Positions 35,633 to 46,027 are shown, numbered from the stretch's first letter. The stretch: DNA of 64,000 bases from Microbacterium hydrocarbonoxydans (GCF_011752045.1 NZ_JAAKXW010000001.1:1612001-1676000); one strand, 5' to 3'. Made by a program: numbers and translations. The notes: a model not told the origin generated them from the sequence alone.

Positions 35633-36400
35633 TCAGACCGTCAGGCGATAGCCGCGCTCGTCGCCGAAGTGCCTGAATCCGGCTCTCTCCAGGATCGGAG
35701 CCGATGTGGAGACGCGTCCCTTCACGAGCGCGGTGCGCGCGCCGAGCTCCGCGCTGACACGCAGGCGCTCGGCGAGCACGGTCCGGTACGCCCCGCGGCC
35801 GCGAGCGGCCTCCAGCGTCGCCGCGCCCCACAGCCGGGTGAAGCCGTCGACGACGGTGCAGCCGCCGGTGCTGACCGCTCGCCCGTCCAGCCGGCCGAGC
35901 ACGCGGAACCCGGCGCCCGCGGCCAGCGCGGTCTGGATCTCCGCCAGCTCCGCGCGCAGCCCCTCCTCGTCGAGGGGCTGCTGCTCCCAGACGGGGACGT
36001 TCACGGAGTCCACCTCGCGCACCTGCGCGAGCGTTCGCACGACCTCGGCCGTCACGCCCTCCGGCACCTCGATCCGTGCGTCCTCGAGCGGGAGCGCGAG
36101 CACGGCGACCGTGTCGAAGTGCTCCGCGCCGCGCCGTCGCAGCTCGTCCTCGAGATCGGGCCGGTCGGAGCCGCTGGTCCAGATCGTGAGCCGCGTCTCG
36201 CTCCACGCCTTCGTGCGCTCCACCGCCCGGTCGAGCACCGCCGCGGCATCCGCCGTCGAGTCCACCTGGGATCCGCGCACTCCCCCGCCGAAGCGCGCCG
36301 GATAGCGGACGAGCTGCAGGTCGGACTTCTCCTGCGCGCTGTCACGCGGAAACCAGACCCACGCCGCGGATGCGCGCAGGATGTCTTCGGTCGTGTGCAT
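35633..36400 (-). CDS. GNAT family N-acetyltransferase
   Basis: A 255-residue acetyltransferase; the acetyl-CoA loop EAARGRGAYRTVLAERL is around residues 200-216 and the C-terminal ILERAGFRHFGDERGYRL completes the fold. The N-terminal ~110 residues resemble another, degenerate GNAT half, so this may be a tandem-GNAT enzyme. Target unknown. ATG at 36400 with a GAGGAG ribosome site; 10 bp after the large nuclease gene and probably cotranscribed. Confidence 0.82.
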   Translation of the reverse strand: MHTTEDILRASAAWVWFPRDSAQEKSDLQLVRYPARFGGGVRGSQVDSTADAAAVLDRAVERTKAWSETRLTIWTSGSDRPDLEDELRRRGAEHFDTVAVLALPLEDARIEVPEGVTAEVVRTLAQVREVDSVNVPVWEQQPLDEEGLRAELAEIQTALAAGAGFRVLGRLDGRAVSTGGCTVVDGFTRLWGAATLEAARGRGAYRTVLAERLRVSAELGARTALVKGRVSTSAPILERAGFRHFGDERGYRLTV

Positions 36401-36410
36401 CGGTTGCTCC

Positions 36411-39400
36411 TCAGCTCGCCGCGCCGACGAGCCGCGCGAACGCGCTGAGCCTGATGACGCCCTCGGGGGTGTGCGGCAAGTCATCCAGCAGTGCCGGCGA
36501 GTGGATCAGGTACGCCGCGACCTGCGCGCGGGAGATCGCGACGTTCAGCCGGTTCTGCAGCAGCAGGAACTCGGGTCCGCGCGGGGCGTCCCGGCCGCTG
36601 GAGGCCGCGAGGGAGGTGATTGAGACGACCGCCTCCTTGCCCTGGAAGTTGTCGACCGTGCCCACCGGCACGTCGGGGAACCCGGCCGAGGCGAGCGCAT
36701 CGCGGACGAGCTGGCGCTGAGCGTTGTAGGGGGTGACGACGATGATGTCGCTCTGCACCATCGGCCTGACGGTCGCCGGATCGTCGCAGTCCGTGAAGGC
36801 GCGGCCGACGAGGTCGCTCACGATGCGCACCACCTCGGCCGCCTCCTCGGGCGACTGGGTGGCGTTGCCGCGGTGCCGGAGGGGAACCACGTGCAGCCCG
36901 GGGGCGATGCCCTCGACCGAACGGCGCTCCGCACCGGGAGCCGACGCCAGCTGCCCCGCGTAGGCGAGGCGGGAGACGGGCGCGGCGACGAACGGATGCA
37001 TCCGCCACGAGCGCTCCAGGAAGTACCCGTACTCCGGCCGGACCACGGCGTCGCCGTCCATCACCCAGCCCAGGGCCGAGGTGTCCACCGGTTCGGGATG
37101 CGCGCCCTGGCTGACCTGCGGGAGCTGCTGCGGGTCGCCGAGCAGCAGCAGGTTCTTCGCTCCGGCGGCGACCGCGATCGTCGAGGCGAGGGAGAACTGC
37201 CCGGCCTCGTCGATGACCAGCAGGTCGAGCCCTCCGCGCTCCACCCGCTGGGTGTTGCTGAAGTCCCACGCGGTGCCGCCCACGACGACCCCTTCGTCGC
37301 GGTGCTCGGCGAGGAACGACGCCATCCCGTTCTTCGGGATCACGGTGTACGACGGCTCGGCCCCGCCGTCCTTCGGCGCCTTCGCGACCTGCGCGGCCGG
37401 CACGCCGTCGGCCACCACGCGCTCGAGAAGGGTCTCGATGATCGCGTGCGACTGGGCGACCACGCCGACCTTGAAGCCGTGCTCGCCCACCAGCCGCGCG
37501 ATCACGCGCGAGCCGGTGTACGTCTTCCCGGTGCCGGGCGGGCCCTGCACCGCGACGTAACTGCGGTCGAGGTCCAGCACGGCGCGCACGATGGCCTCGA
37601 TCGTGTCGTCGCCCTTCGGAGGCAGCGACTCGCCGGACAGCGTGCGCGGCGGGAGCCGTCGGAGGATGTCGGTGGCGGCATCCGCCGGGAAGCCGGGCGC
37701 GGCGGCGTGCACGGCATCCGCCCATTCGTCGATCGCTCCCTGCAGGGACACCACCCGCGGCGGAGCCGCCGGCGTGAGCGCGAGCGGCAGCTCGTCCCAC
37801 GTCTGCCCCTGGATCGCGGTCTCCGTCACGAGATAGCCGTCGTCGAGGACCGCGGCGATCGTCACGGTGTGCGGGACGTGCACGGCCCGGGACGGAGCAT
37901 CGGTGTCGAACGGCGCCGGCACCTCGTACAGCGCGAACGGCTGCGCGCCTTCGCCGAGCGTGGTGCCCGGAGACACCTCCCCGCGGATCTCGATGTCGCG
38001 CGACATCACGCGGCGGCCCTCGCCGATGCTCCAGTGACGGCGGACCTCCGAGGCGAGACGGTCGACGCGCACGACGTCACGCGTGCCCTCCCACATGGTC
38101 ACGGGTTCGCGCAGCCGCTGGAAGTGGGAGACCCAGAAGCTCTTCGCCTCCCGCGGGAAGTAGTCGATCGCTGCGGCCGCGATGCGGTGCACCTGCCCGT
38201 CGCCGCCGGCCTCGACGGCTCGCTCGGCGTCGGCGAGCAACGCGACCGATCGCGGGGACGGCTCGTAGATCACGTCATCCGCCTCATCCGGCGGCGCCGG
38301 ATTCACGCCCTCGCGGCGGGCGATGTCGATGAGCCAGTTGCGCAGCCGGCGCGTGGACACGCAGTCGTAGCGGTTGTAGTCGGCGAGGTCGGCGAGCACC
38401 GCATCCGCCTCGGCCTGCTCCCCCGCGGCGGCGAGCTCACGCGCCGCGACGTACTGCACGATCGAATCGTCGCCCTTCTGCACGTCGCTGGTGCGGACGT
38501 CCTCGCCCATGTACAGCGGCTCGAGCTTCTTGATCGAGTACGACCGCGACCCGACGCGGACGGTGCGCAGCACGAGCGGATAGAGATCCACGAAGACCCC
38601 CTCGCGGAGCAGCCGGTCGACCTCGCCCTCGCGGATGCCGTGCCGGGCGGCCATCGCCACAAGATGCGACGTCTCGTAGGGCGCGTAGTGGTAGATGTGC
38701 ATGCCGGGATGCGCGGCCCTGCGCACCTTCACGAAATCGAGGAAGGTCTCGAACGCCTCGCGCTCTGCGGCGAAGTCGTGCGCCCACAGCGCCGTGTACT
38801 GATCGGCGTTGTCCACCCAGCCGAACAGGTAGTCGAGGCCCCAGTGCGCCTCGCCGTCCGGTGCGGGCTCCGTGTACAGCGGATCGCCCTCGAAGTCGAA
38901 GAAGATGTCGCCGTGGCTCGGCACCGGCAGGGTGTGGATCGCGGCCGCGTAGTGCACATCGTAGGTCGGGGCGCCCTCGGCATCCGCCCGCAGCTGCAGC
39001 CGCGCCTGCGCGCGCAGCGTCTCGAAGGTGTCGGGATTCATGCCCTCGGGTGCGGCTGATGCCGTCGCCAGCGCGTCGATCGTCTCGATGCCGGCGCCGC
39101 GGAGCCGGGCGCGCTGCACCGGGCGCATCCGCGCGACCATGAGCAGATCGCGGTGCGCGACCACCTGCTCCTCGCAGGTCGCGCACCGGCCGCAGGCGAC
39201 GACCTCGAGGTCCCCACGGTCATCGCCCCACGCCAGAGCGGCGCCGGCGGCGCCCTCGTCGATGCGCCGGTCGGCGATCAGGGCGCGCAGCCGGGCGCGA
39301 CGCACGTGGAACAGAGGCAGGAGGTCGTCGACGCTGTGCGTGCTGCGGCTGCCGTCGCCGAGGATGAGGTCGACCTCGTCGGAGCGCGGAACTCCGAGCC

Positions 39401-39881
39401 GGTCGAGCTGATCGACATATGCCGCGAGCTGCATGAGCGCGGTGACCTTCGCCCTGCGGGCGAGCTTGGAGTCCTCGACGCGCCACCGGCCGTCGCCGTC
39501 CCGACGGAGGAAGTCGGCGAAGCCGACGAACTCGTCGGTCGCGAACGCCGCCTGGAAGACGACCCGCGCGTCGGAGCGGAGCGCCTCCTCGGTCTCGGCG
39601 ACGACGGCGGCGAGCGCCGCGGCGTCGCTCGAGGCGACCTTGGCGATGCGGTGCACGGCCTGCTCGCCGAGGTCGGCGACATAGCGGGCGAGCACGTTCT
39701 GCTCGTGCACGTCGCCGAGCTCGGCGGCGCGCTTGAGCGTCGCGTCCTCCGGCTCCTCGACAGCCGGGACCCGGCCGAGCTTGGCGTCGATCGCCCGGCA
39801 CCACGCGAACTCGCACTCGGCTGCGGCCTTGAGGTCGCTGGCGCTCCAGATGACGCGCTGCGCCTGAGTGTCGATCCGCAC
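36411..39881 (-). CDS. TM0106-family RecB-like nuclease fused to SF1 DNA/RNA helicase
   Basis: An 1156-residue protein. The N-terminal half holds a RecB/Cas4-like nuclease region: a first Cys in AAECEFAWC (about residue 18) and CGRCATC (about 232-238) could ligate an iron-sulfur cluster, and FFDFEGDPLY (about 330) supplies metal-binding acids, followed by a RNase-H-like section. The C-terminal half is an Upf1-like SF1 helicase: VQGPPGTGKTYTG (about 777), LLVIDEAGQFSL (about 890), VGTVDNFQGKEA and QNRLNVAISRA. Family members are of unknown role in DNA or RNA processing. GGGAG ribosome site before the ATG. Confidence 0.88.
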   Translation of the reverse strand: MRIDTQAQRVIWSASDLKAAAECEFAWCRAIDAKLGRVPAVEEPEDATLKRAAELGDVHEQNVLARYVADLGEQAVHRIAKVASSDAAALAAVVAETEEALRSDARVVFQAAFATDEFVGFADFLRRDGDGRWRVEDSKLARRAKVTALMQLAAYVDQLDRLGVPRSDEVDLILGDGSRSTHSVDDLLPLFHVRRARLRALIADRRIDEGAAGAALAWGDDRGDLEVVACGRCATCEEQVVAHRDLLMVARMRPVQRARLRGAGIETIDALATASAAPEGMNPDTFETLRAQARLQLRADAEGAPTYDVHYAAAIHTLPVPSHGDIFFDFEGDPLYTEPAPDGEAHWGLDYLFGWVDNADQYTALWAHDFAAEREAFETFLDFVKVRRAAHPGMHIYHYAPYETSHLVAMAARHGIREGEVDRLLREGVFVDLYPLVLRTVRVGSRSYSIKKLEPLYMGEDVRTSDVQKGDDSIVQYVAARELAAAGEQAEADAVLADLADYNRYDCVSTRRLRNWLIDIARREGVNPAPPDEADDVIYEPSPRSVALLADAERAVEAGGDGQVHRIAAAAIDYFPREAKSFWVSHFQRLREPVTMWEGTRDVVRVDRLASEVRRHWSIGEGRRVMSRDIEIRGEVSPGTTLGEGAQPFALYEVPAPFDTDAPSRAVHVPHTVTIAAVLDDGYLVTETAIQGQTWDELPLALTPAAPPRVVSLQGAIDEWADAVHAAAPGFPADAATDILRRLPPRTLSGESLPPKGDDTIEAIVRAVLDLDRSYVAVQGPPGTGKTYTGSRVIARLVGEHGFKVGVVAQSHAIIETLLERVVADGVPAAQVAKAPKDGGAEPSYTVIPKNGMASFLAEHRDEGVVVGGTAWDFSNTQRVERGGLDLLVIDEAGQFSLASTIAVAAGAKNLLLLGDPQQLPQVSQGAHPEPVDTSALGWVMDGDAVVRPEYGYFLERSWRMHPFVAAPVSRLAYAGQLASAPGAERRSVEGIAPGLHVVPLRHRGNATQSPEEAAEVVRIVSDLVGRAFTDCDDPATVRPMVQSDIIVVTPYNAQRQLVRDALASAGFPDVPVGTVDNFQGKEAVVSITSLAASSGRDAPRGPEFLLLQNRLNVAISRAQVAAYLIHSPALLDDLPHTPEGVIRLSAFARLVGAAS

Positions 39882-39978
39882 GATGCTCCCGTTCTCTCGG
39901 ATGCTTCGACACTAGCCGCGGCATCCGACACGATCCGCCGCCGTCAGCGTGCCGAGGCGTCCTCGGGAGCCGCCGCGG

Positions 39979-40797
39979 TCAGCGCCACCAGGTGTCGTCG
40001 GGGGTCACCGGGAGGTGCCGCTTGTGCTGCGTGGCCAGGTACTTCGCCTCGATGCGTCCCGCGACCTCCGGGTCCACCTGCTCACCCTCGAGGAAGCCGT
40101 CGATCTGCTCGTAGGTGAGCCCGAGCTCGTCCTCGTCGGCACGGCCGGGCTGGCCGTCCAGGAGGTCGGCGGTGGGGACCTTGTAGGCGAGCCGGTCCGG
40201 CGCCCCGAGCAGCAGCAGCAGCGAGCGTCCCTGACGCTTCGTGAGGCCGGACAGCGGCAGGATGTCCGCCGCACCGTCGCCGAACTTCGTGTAGAAGCCG
40301 GTCACGGCCTCGGCGGCGTGGTCGGTGCCGATCACGAGGAGACGGTCATGACCGGCGAGCGCGTACTGCGTGACCATGCGCACCCGCGCCTTGATGTTCC
40401 CGCGATTGAAGTCGCTGATGTCGCTGGTGACGGCGAACTCGATGTCCTCCTCGACGCCGTCGACGCCGTTCTGGATGTTCACCTCGACGGAGGAGTCCGC
40501 GGCGATGAAGGCGAGCGCGGCCTCGGCGTCCGCGGCGTCCTTCTGCACCCGGTACGGCAGCCGCACGGCGAGGAACTTCGCGTCACCGCCTTCGGCGCGC
40601 ACCCGCTCCACGGCGAGCTGGGCCAGACGCCCGGCGAGCGTCGAGTCCTGCCCGCCGGAGATGCCGAGGATGTACCCCCTCGCTCCGGTGGCGCGCAGGT
40701 AGTCGACGAGGAACTGCACACGGCGCTCCACCTCGGCTGCGGGATCGATCTCGGCCTTCACGCCGAGCGCTTCAGAGATCTGCTGCTGCAGGGTCAC
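39979..40797 (-). CDS. nadE: Ammonia-dependent NAD+ synthetase
   Basis: A 272-residue NadE, which amidates nicotinic acid adenine dinucleotide. PP-loop [16 protein letters not shown] (about residues 46-61), [20 protein letters not shown] (about 170-190) and [14 protein letters not shown] are characteristic. No glutaminase domain, so free ammonia is the N donor. The GTG at 40797 with a GGAGGAG ribosome site is chosen over upstream codons. Confidence 0.95.
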   Translation of the reverse strand: MTLQQQISEALGVKAEIDPAAEVERRVQFLVDYLRATGARGYILGISGGQDSTLAGRLAQLAVERVRAEGGDAKFLAVRLPYRVQKDAADAEAALAFIAADSSVEVNIQNGVDGVEEDIEFAVTSDISDFNRGNIKARVRMVTQYALAGHDRLLVIGTDHAAEAVTGFYTKFGDGAADILPLSGLTKRQGRSLLLLLGAPDRLAYKVPTADLLDGQPGRADEDELGLTYEQIDGFLEGEQVDPEVAGRIEAKYLATQHKRHLPVTPDDTWWR

Positions 40798-40894
40798 GGG
40801 GGCTCCTCCACTCTTCCTCGACCCAGTATCACCCGAGAGTGTTACGCGGGGATGACACATCGTCCGCTCAGGTGACGCCTGAGAGGATGAGGCA

Positions 40895-41452
40895 GTGAAA
40901 CTTCTCGTCGCCGCTCTCGAATCCGAGCTCTCCGCCTTTCCCGCGACCCTCCCCGGCTTCGACCGGCTCGTGACCGGACCGGGGAAGCTGCAGGCGACGT
41001 ACGCACTGACCCGCGCACTCGACGCGAACGCCTACGAGGAGATCGTCGTGGTCGGCACCGCCGGCGGTATCGACCCCGCCCTCGAGCATCGCGTGCACGA
41101 GGTGGGCACCGCGTTCCAGCACGACGTCACCGATCTCGACGGCATCTCCGGTCAGCACGTCTCGCTGCCCGCCCGCGTCGCCACCGGCCGCGACGGGGTG
41201 CTGATCGCCACCGGCGACCACTTCGTCGACGATGCCGAGGTCACCGCGGTGATCCGCCCCACCGGCGCGTCCCTCGTCGACATGGAGACCTACGCGTACA
41301 TCTGGGTGGCCGGACAGTTCGACGTGCCGATCCGGGTCTTCCGCGCCGTGTCCGACAGCGCGGAGGACGGCGCCCTCACCGACTGGCGCGACGCCGTCGC
41401 CCGGTGCAGCGCCCAGCTGCGCGCCTTCATCCTGGAGGAGTACGGGGTCTGA
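40895..41452 (+). CDS. MTA/SAH nucleosidase-like protein
   Basis: A 185-residue phosphorylase-superfamily protein: [12 protein letters not shown] start, [13 protein letters not shown] (about 51-63), [13 protein letters not shown] (about 129-141) and RAVSDSAED with the catalytic Asp (about 151-159). Shorter than full MTA/SAH nucleosidase (~230 residues), as in related actinobacterial nucleosidases. GTG start six bases after a GAGGAT -10-like box. Probable nucleoside base cleavage in salvage. Confidence 0.85.
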   Translation: MKLLVAALESELSAFPATLPGFDRLVTGPGKLQATYALTRALDANAYEEIVVVGTAGGIDPALEHRVHEVGTAFQHDVTDLDGISGQHVSLPARVATGRDGVLIATGDHFVDDAEVTAVIRPTGASLVDMETYAYIWVAGQFDVPIRVFRAVSDSAEDGALTDWRDAVARCSAQLRAFILEEYGV

Positions 41453-41469
41453 GGTCCGCCGGGCCGCTC

Positions 41470-44463
41470 TCAGCGCGCCTCGATCACGCTCGGACCGCTG
41501 TCGGTCGCGCGCACCGTCAGCTGCGCGGGGATCTGCTCCTGCATCGCCTCCACGTGGCTGATCACCCCGACAGTCCGCCCGCCCTGACGCAGCTCGTCGA
41601 GGGTGCGCATGGCGACGTCCAGCGTGTCGCCGTCGAGCGAGCCGAACCCCTCGTCGATGAAGAGCGTGTCGAGGCGGATGCCGCCGGCGCGCGCCGTGAC
41701 CACCTCCGCGAGGCCGAGGGCGAGCGCGAGGGAGCTGAGGAACGTCTCACCGCCGGAGAGCGACTGCGCCGGACGGGTCTGTCCGGTGAAGGCGTCGAAC
41801 ACGACGATGCCGAGACCGGAGGCCGCTCCGCGCGCCGCGAGGGCGTCGGAGTGCTGCAGCCGATAGCGACCGGCGGACATGTCGGCGAGACGCCGGTTGG
41901 CGGCCTCGACGATCTCCTCGAGCTCGGCGGCGAGCACGAAGGTCTCCAGGGTCATCTTGCGGGTGTTCTCGCCGCGCCCCGCGATGGTGTCGGCGAGCCC
42001 TCGGAGCACCTCGAAGTCCGCCGCGTCCTCTGCGGTGCGCGCATGCTCGGCGGCGGCCGAGTCGATGAGACCCGCGAGGCGCTCGGCGGCGGCTGCGGCA
42101 CGGCTCGCCTCGTCGACCGCCGTCGACCAGGCAGCCCGGGCCTCGGCCGCGGCCTGCTCCGCCGGGGCGGTGTCGATGGGGTCCTCCGGCAGAGTCCGAA
42201 GCTCCAGGTCGAAGAGGATCGACCGCTCCTTCTCGCGCTGCCCGGCGTGGGCCGCGATCCGGGCGTCGATCGCCTCCTGCGCGGCGGGCGAGCGCAGCGC
42301 CAGCTCCGCATCCGCGACCTCGTCGAAGTCGGATGCCGCCAGCGCGGCGTCCTGCTCCATCGTGGCGTCCGTCGCGGCGACGGCGCGGCGGGACACCTCG
42401 GCGATGGCGGCCGCGAGGGTGCGCGCCGCCGCCACCTGGGCGGTGATGTCGGCGAGGCGTGCGGCGACGGTGTCGAAGGAGCCACGGGCTTCGGCGATCT
42501 GCGTGTCCGCCTCGGCACGACGCTGGGTGACGAGCGCGAGCTCCTCCCGCGCGGCGGCGACCGCCGCCGTGTCCTCGGCGTGCGCGCGGTCGAGCTGCTC
42601 GCCACGCTCGGCGAGCTCCCGCAGCCGGGCGTCGAGGCTCTTCACGGTCTCGGCGGCCCTGACCGCTTCGGCGAGCTCGGCATCCGCAGCGTCGAGATCG
42701 GCGGCCGCCTGCTCTGCGGTGCGGCCGTCGGCGCGGGCCTCCGCGGCCGCGAGGGCCGCACGCAAAGAGGAGACGCGTTCGGATGCGGTGCGCTCGACCG
42801 CCGAGGCGGCGTCGCGGGTGCGCTCGGCCTCCTCGACGTCCTCCGCCGACACCGGATCCGCGTGCTCGGCCGGCGCGGGATGCTCCACGGAACCGCAGAC
42901 GGGGCAGGCCTCGCCCTCGAGCAGCCCGGTGGCGAGTTCGCCGGCGAAGCCCTCCAGCCGCCGCTTGCGCAGCCGGGCGAGAGCGCTCTGCACCTCGGAG
43001 TGCGCGTCGGTGGCGGCGAGCAGGTTCCGCTCCGCGGCCTCCTGCTCCGCACCGAGTCGTGCCACCTCCTCCGCACCCGCCCTCCGCGCTTCGGCGGCCG
43101 CACGGGATGCGGTGAGGTCCGGCACGCGGTCGGCGCGTCGCCGCGCCTCGTCGCGCTCTGCGGTGAGCGAAGCGACCTGCGCGGGCAGGGCGGTTCGCTC
43201 CGCCTCCCCCTTCTCCAGGCGAGCGGATGCCGCGGCGAGCCGCTCCTCGGCGGCGAGCACCTGCGCCGCCAGCGCGGGCGCCTGGCTCTCGAGATCGCGG
43301 GCGCGCTCCCAGGCGCCGCTCTCCCTGGTGCGCGCGGTGGCCCAGTTCTCGAGCGAGTCCTCGGTGACGGGGTCGACGTCGAGGGCGAGGGCCTCCCACG
43401 CGGCTCGCGCCGCCCGCTCGCTCTCCTCGGCCGCCTTCAGTGCGATGCCGGCTCGGGAGGCAGACGTGATGATCGCGCGCAGCCCCTCCGCCGCACGAGC
43501 GCGTTCGAGCTCGGTGCGCGCGGCCGCGATCTGCGGCGCTTCCGCGTCGAGGCGGTCGAGGGCGGCGCGGGCCCGATCGCGCTCCTGCTGGGCGCGCCGC
43601 TCCTCCCGCGTGGTGGCGAGGGCCTCGTCGGCCTCGGCCGAGCGCTTCTCGGCATCCCTGCGCTCGGCCTCCCGGCGTTCGGCGCGGTAGTCCGCGCGGG
43701 ATCGCGCCCGGCGCAGCTCCTCGAGTCGCTCCTCTGTGGTGACCGGAGCCGGAGCCTCGGCGCCGTCGGCGGAGGGATCGGCGTGCAGGGAGGCATCGGC
43801 CACGAGCCGCTCCGCCTCCTCGATCCGCGCGGTGACGGTCGCGAGCCGGGCGCCGAGCACGTTCTCGGCGACACGACGCCTCTCCTCGAACCGAGCTTGC
43901 ACGTCTTCGAAGCGCTCGGTGCCGAAGAGCCGGCGCAGCAGCGCCTGCCGGTCCTTGCTGTTCGCGAGGAGGAACTCCGAGAAGCGGTTCTGGGCGAGGA
44001 GGATCACCTGCAGGAACTGCTCCCGGCTGAGCTGCAGGATCTCGTCGAGCTCGTTCCCGACGTCGACGGCCCTGGCCGCACGCCCGACCCAGCCGAGCTC
44101 GGTCCATTCGTCGAGCGCGACCGCCGGCGCCTGCTTGGTCATGCCGCCGCCGCGCTTCGCCGGGCGGAGGTACTCCGGCGATCGCGTCACGCGGTACCGG
44201 CCGGCGGGGGTGCTGAACTCGACGACGACCTCGGACACGTCGTCGGGCTGACAGTGGTCGCTGCGCAGCCGCTTCTCCCCGGTGTCGTAGCGGGGAACCC
44301 CGCCGTACAGGCCGAAGCAGACGGCGTCGAGGATGCTCGACTTTCCGGCGCCCGTGCGCCCCGCGATGAGGAAGATTCCGTCGTCGGCGAAGGCGTCGAA
44401 GTCGACGACCTGGCGTGCGCGGAACGGGCCGAATCCCTCGACCTCCAGACGGTGCAGCCGCAC
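41470..44463 (-). CDS. sbcC: Exonuclease subunit SbcC (Rad50-like)
   Basis: A 997-residue SMC-like ATPase. Walker A LIAGRTGAGKSSILDA (about residues 31-46), two long Ala/Arg/Glu coiled coils around a zinc hook CPVCGS (about 521), then the signature SLSGGETFLSSLALAL and Walker B TLFIDEGFGSLD near the C-terminus. Together with SbcD it processes hairpins and DNA ends. The GTG at 44463 shares one base with the sbcD stop, so it is coupled to sbcD; longer upstream reading is rejected. Confidence 0.94.
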   Translation of the reverse strand: MRLHRLEVEGFGPFRARQVVDFDAFADDGIFLIAGRTGAGKSSILDAVCFGLYGGVPRYDTGEKRLRSDHCQPDDVSEVVVEFSTPAGRYRVTRSPEYLRPAKRGGGMTKQAPAVALDEWTELGWVGRAARAVDVGNELDEILQLSREQFLQVILLAQNRFSEFLLANSKDRQALLRRLFGTERFEDVQARFEERRRVAENVLGARLATVTARIEEAERLVADASLHADPSADGAEAPAPVTTEERLEELRRARSRADYRAERREAERRDAEKRSAEADEALATTREERRAQQERDRARAALDRLDAEAPQIAAARTELERARAAEGLRAIITSASRAGIALKAAEESERAARAAWEALALDVDPVTEDSLENWATARTRESGAWERARDLESQAPALAAQVLAAEERLAAASARLEKGEAERTALPAQVASLTAERDEARRRADRVPDLTASRAAAEARRAGAEEVARLGAEQEAAERNLLAATDAHSEVQSALARLRKRRLEGFAGELATGLLEGEACPVCGSVEHPAPAEHADPVSAEDVEEAERTRDAASAVERTASERVSSLRAALAAAEARADGRTAEQAAADLDAADAELAEAVRAAETVKSLDARLRELAERGEQLDRAHAEDTAAVAAAREELALVTQRRAEADTQIAEARGSFDTVAARLADITAQVAAARTLAAAIAEVSRRAVAATDATMEQDAALAASDFDEVADAELALRSPAAQEAIDARIAAHAGQREKERSILFDLELRTLPEDPIDTAPAEQAAAEARAAWSTAVDEASRAAAAAERLAGLIDSAAAEHARTAEDAADFEVLRGLADTIAGRGENTRKMTLETFVLAAELEEIVEAANRRLADMSAGRYRLQHSDALAARGAASGLGIVVFDAFTGQTRPAQSLSGGETFLSSLALALGLAEVVTARAGGIRLDTLFIDEGFGSLDGDTLDVAMRTLDELRQGGRTVGVISHVEAMQEQIPAQLTVRATDSGPSVIEAR

Positions 44464-45617
44464 TAGACGAGCGCCTCCGCGCGGACGGCGTCGTCGAGCA
44501 CCTCGCGGATGAGCTCGGCCTCGCGCTCGGTGGGCCCGTGACCCGCGCGCACGTGCTCGAGGAACGCCTCGATGCGATCCGTGTCGGTCGCGGCGGTGCG
44601 CAGGCGCTCGGAATAGGAGCGCACGTCGGCGGCCGAGGTCGCCGCAGGCTGGTGCTGGACCATCGCGCAATGCGGGTACCGCTCACGCAGCCGCCGCATC
44701 GGCTCCGTCTGCGGCAGCGTGTCGGTGTAGATCGCGCACACCCAGTCGTCGGCGTGCGCGACGACGTTGTCGGCGGAGAGGATCTCGTCCAGCGTGCCCG
44801 TGAGAGTCACCAGCCGACGGGGGACGGGGAGGTCCAGCCACTCGGCCGACGCGAAGCCGTCGGCGTCGAGCTCGACCAGCCACGAGCCGCGCGGCTTGTG
44901 CTGCTCGCCGAAGCTGTAGTGCAGCGGAGCGCCGGCGTACCGCACGCGCTCGCTGAGCTGCTGTCGGCCGTGGATGTGGCCGAGGGCGACATAGTCGGGA
45001 CCGTCGAACACGCTCAGCGGCACGACGTCGAGCCCGCCCTGGCGCACCTCGCGCTCCAGGCCCGCCGTCGCCTCGACGCCGGCCGCGAAGCAGTGGGCGA
45101 TCGCGACCGAGCGTCCGGCATGCTGCCGCATGCCGTCACGGACCAGCTCCATCGCGTGCGCCATCGTCTGCGCCTGCGTGCGCAGCGTGGCCTCCGGCCA
45201 GTGCTGCCGCACGATCGCCGGTTCGAGGTAAGGGATGCCGTAGAAGTGCACGGGGCCGTCGGCATCCGCCACCGTCACCGGCTCGCCGATGGCCCGCGGA
45301 TCGGTGAGGACGTGGATGCCGTCGCGCAGGAGCCGCGCCTGGAAGCCGAGCCGCGCGGCGGAGTCGTGGTTGCCGCTCGTGACGATGACGCGCGCCCCCG
45401 TCTCGTGCAGGGCGACCAGCGCGTCGCCGAGCAGCGTGTACGCGGCGCCGGACGGGGTCGCGGAGTCGAAGACGTCTCCCGCGACGAGCACGACGTCGAC
45501 GTCGTGCTCGCGAACCTGCACGGTGACCGCGCCGAGCACCTCGGCCAGCGCGTCCATGGTCGAGGTGCCATGGAAGGTGCGGCCGATGTGCCAGTCGGAC
45601 GTGTGCAGGATTCGCAT
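44463..45617 (-). CDS. sbcD: Exonuclease subunit SbcD (Mre11-like)
   Basis: A 384-residue calcineurin-like phosphoesterase. Metal-binding motifs HTSDWHIG (residues 4-11), LVAGDVFDS (about 44-52), VTSGNHDSAARL (about 79-90) and ALGHIHGRQQ (about 210) are all present. Nuclease half of the SbcCD complex. ATG at 45617 gives the standard MRILHTSDWHIG start; a GTG two codons upstream also exists. Confidence 0.95.
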   Translation of the reverse strand: MRILHTSDWHIGRTFHGTSTMDALAEVLGAVTVQVREHDVDVVLVAGDVFDSATPSGAAYTLLGDALVALHETGARVIVTSGNHDSAARLGFQARLLRDGIHVLTDPRAIGEPVTVADADGPVHFYGIPYLEPAIVRQHWPEATLRTQAQTMAHAMELVRDGMRQHAGRSVAIAHCFAAGVEATAGLEREVRQGGLDVVPLSVFDGPDYVALGHIHGRQQLSERVRYAGAPLHYSFGEQHKPRGSWLVELDADGFASAEWLDLPVPRRLVTLTGTLDEILSADNVVAHADDWVCAIYTDTLPQTEPMRRLRERYPHCAMVQHQPAATSAADVRSYSERLRTAATDTDRIEAFLEHVRAGHGPTEREAELIREVLDDAVRAEALV

Positions 45618-45718
45618 GTTCACACGGTACGAAGGGCCTCCGACATCGGCCGCCAGGCGTGCCGCGGGAGCCTCAGGTCGGCAGGCGCGCGTCGTAACAG
45701 TGCGTCACAGAGATCTCG

Positions 45719-46027
45719 TCATCGTGTACGCAGCAGTGAGCGGTGCTCCGGGTTCGCCGCGAACCAGTCCGCGACGTACCAGCAGACCGGGTCGACCTTC
45801 CGATCGCCGCGCCGCTCGATGTCGGCGACGGCCCCCTCCACGACCCTGGCCGCATAGCCGTGACCGCGGAAACTCGGGACCGTGTAGGCCCTGGTGAGGG
45901 CGATCGTGCGCCCGTCGTCGCGGTAGTCGAGCACGCTGATCAGGTGTCCGTCACGGGTCAGGGTGTAGCGCGAGGCATCCTTCTCATCGGTCAGGATGAA
46001 GCCTCCGACGGTGTGGGAGATCGTCAT
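45719..46027 (-). CDS. Small GNAT (YjdJ-like) N-acetyltransferase
   Basis: A 102-residue single-domain acetyltransferase of the Gcn5-related YidJ/YjdJ type: YTVPSFRGHGYAARVVEGAV (about 50-69) with the CoA loop and PVCWYVADWFAANPEH near the C-terminus. Leaderless-type start: TAGCCT (46035-46040) seven bases before the ATG. Divergent from the sulfur-rich leader peptide. Confidence 0.88.
   Translation of the reverse strand: MTISHTVGGFILTDEKDASRYTLTRDGHLISVLDYRDDGRTIALTRAYTVPSFRGHGYAARVVEGAVADIERRGDRKVDPVCWYVADWFAANPEHRSLLRTR

Noticed and set aside
36411..39881. Cas4-like nuclease motif as evidence of CRISPR
   Set aside because: No repeats or other cas genes in the window; the fused helicase defines the TM0106 family.
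41404..44466. 1020-codon + frame opposite sbcC
   Set aside because: Mirror of the conserved sbcC gene; no domain, no ribosome site, biased residue composition.
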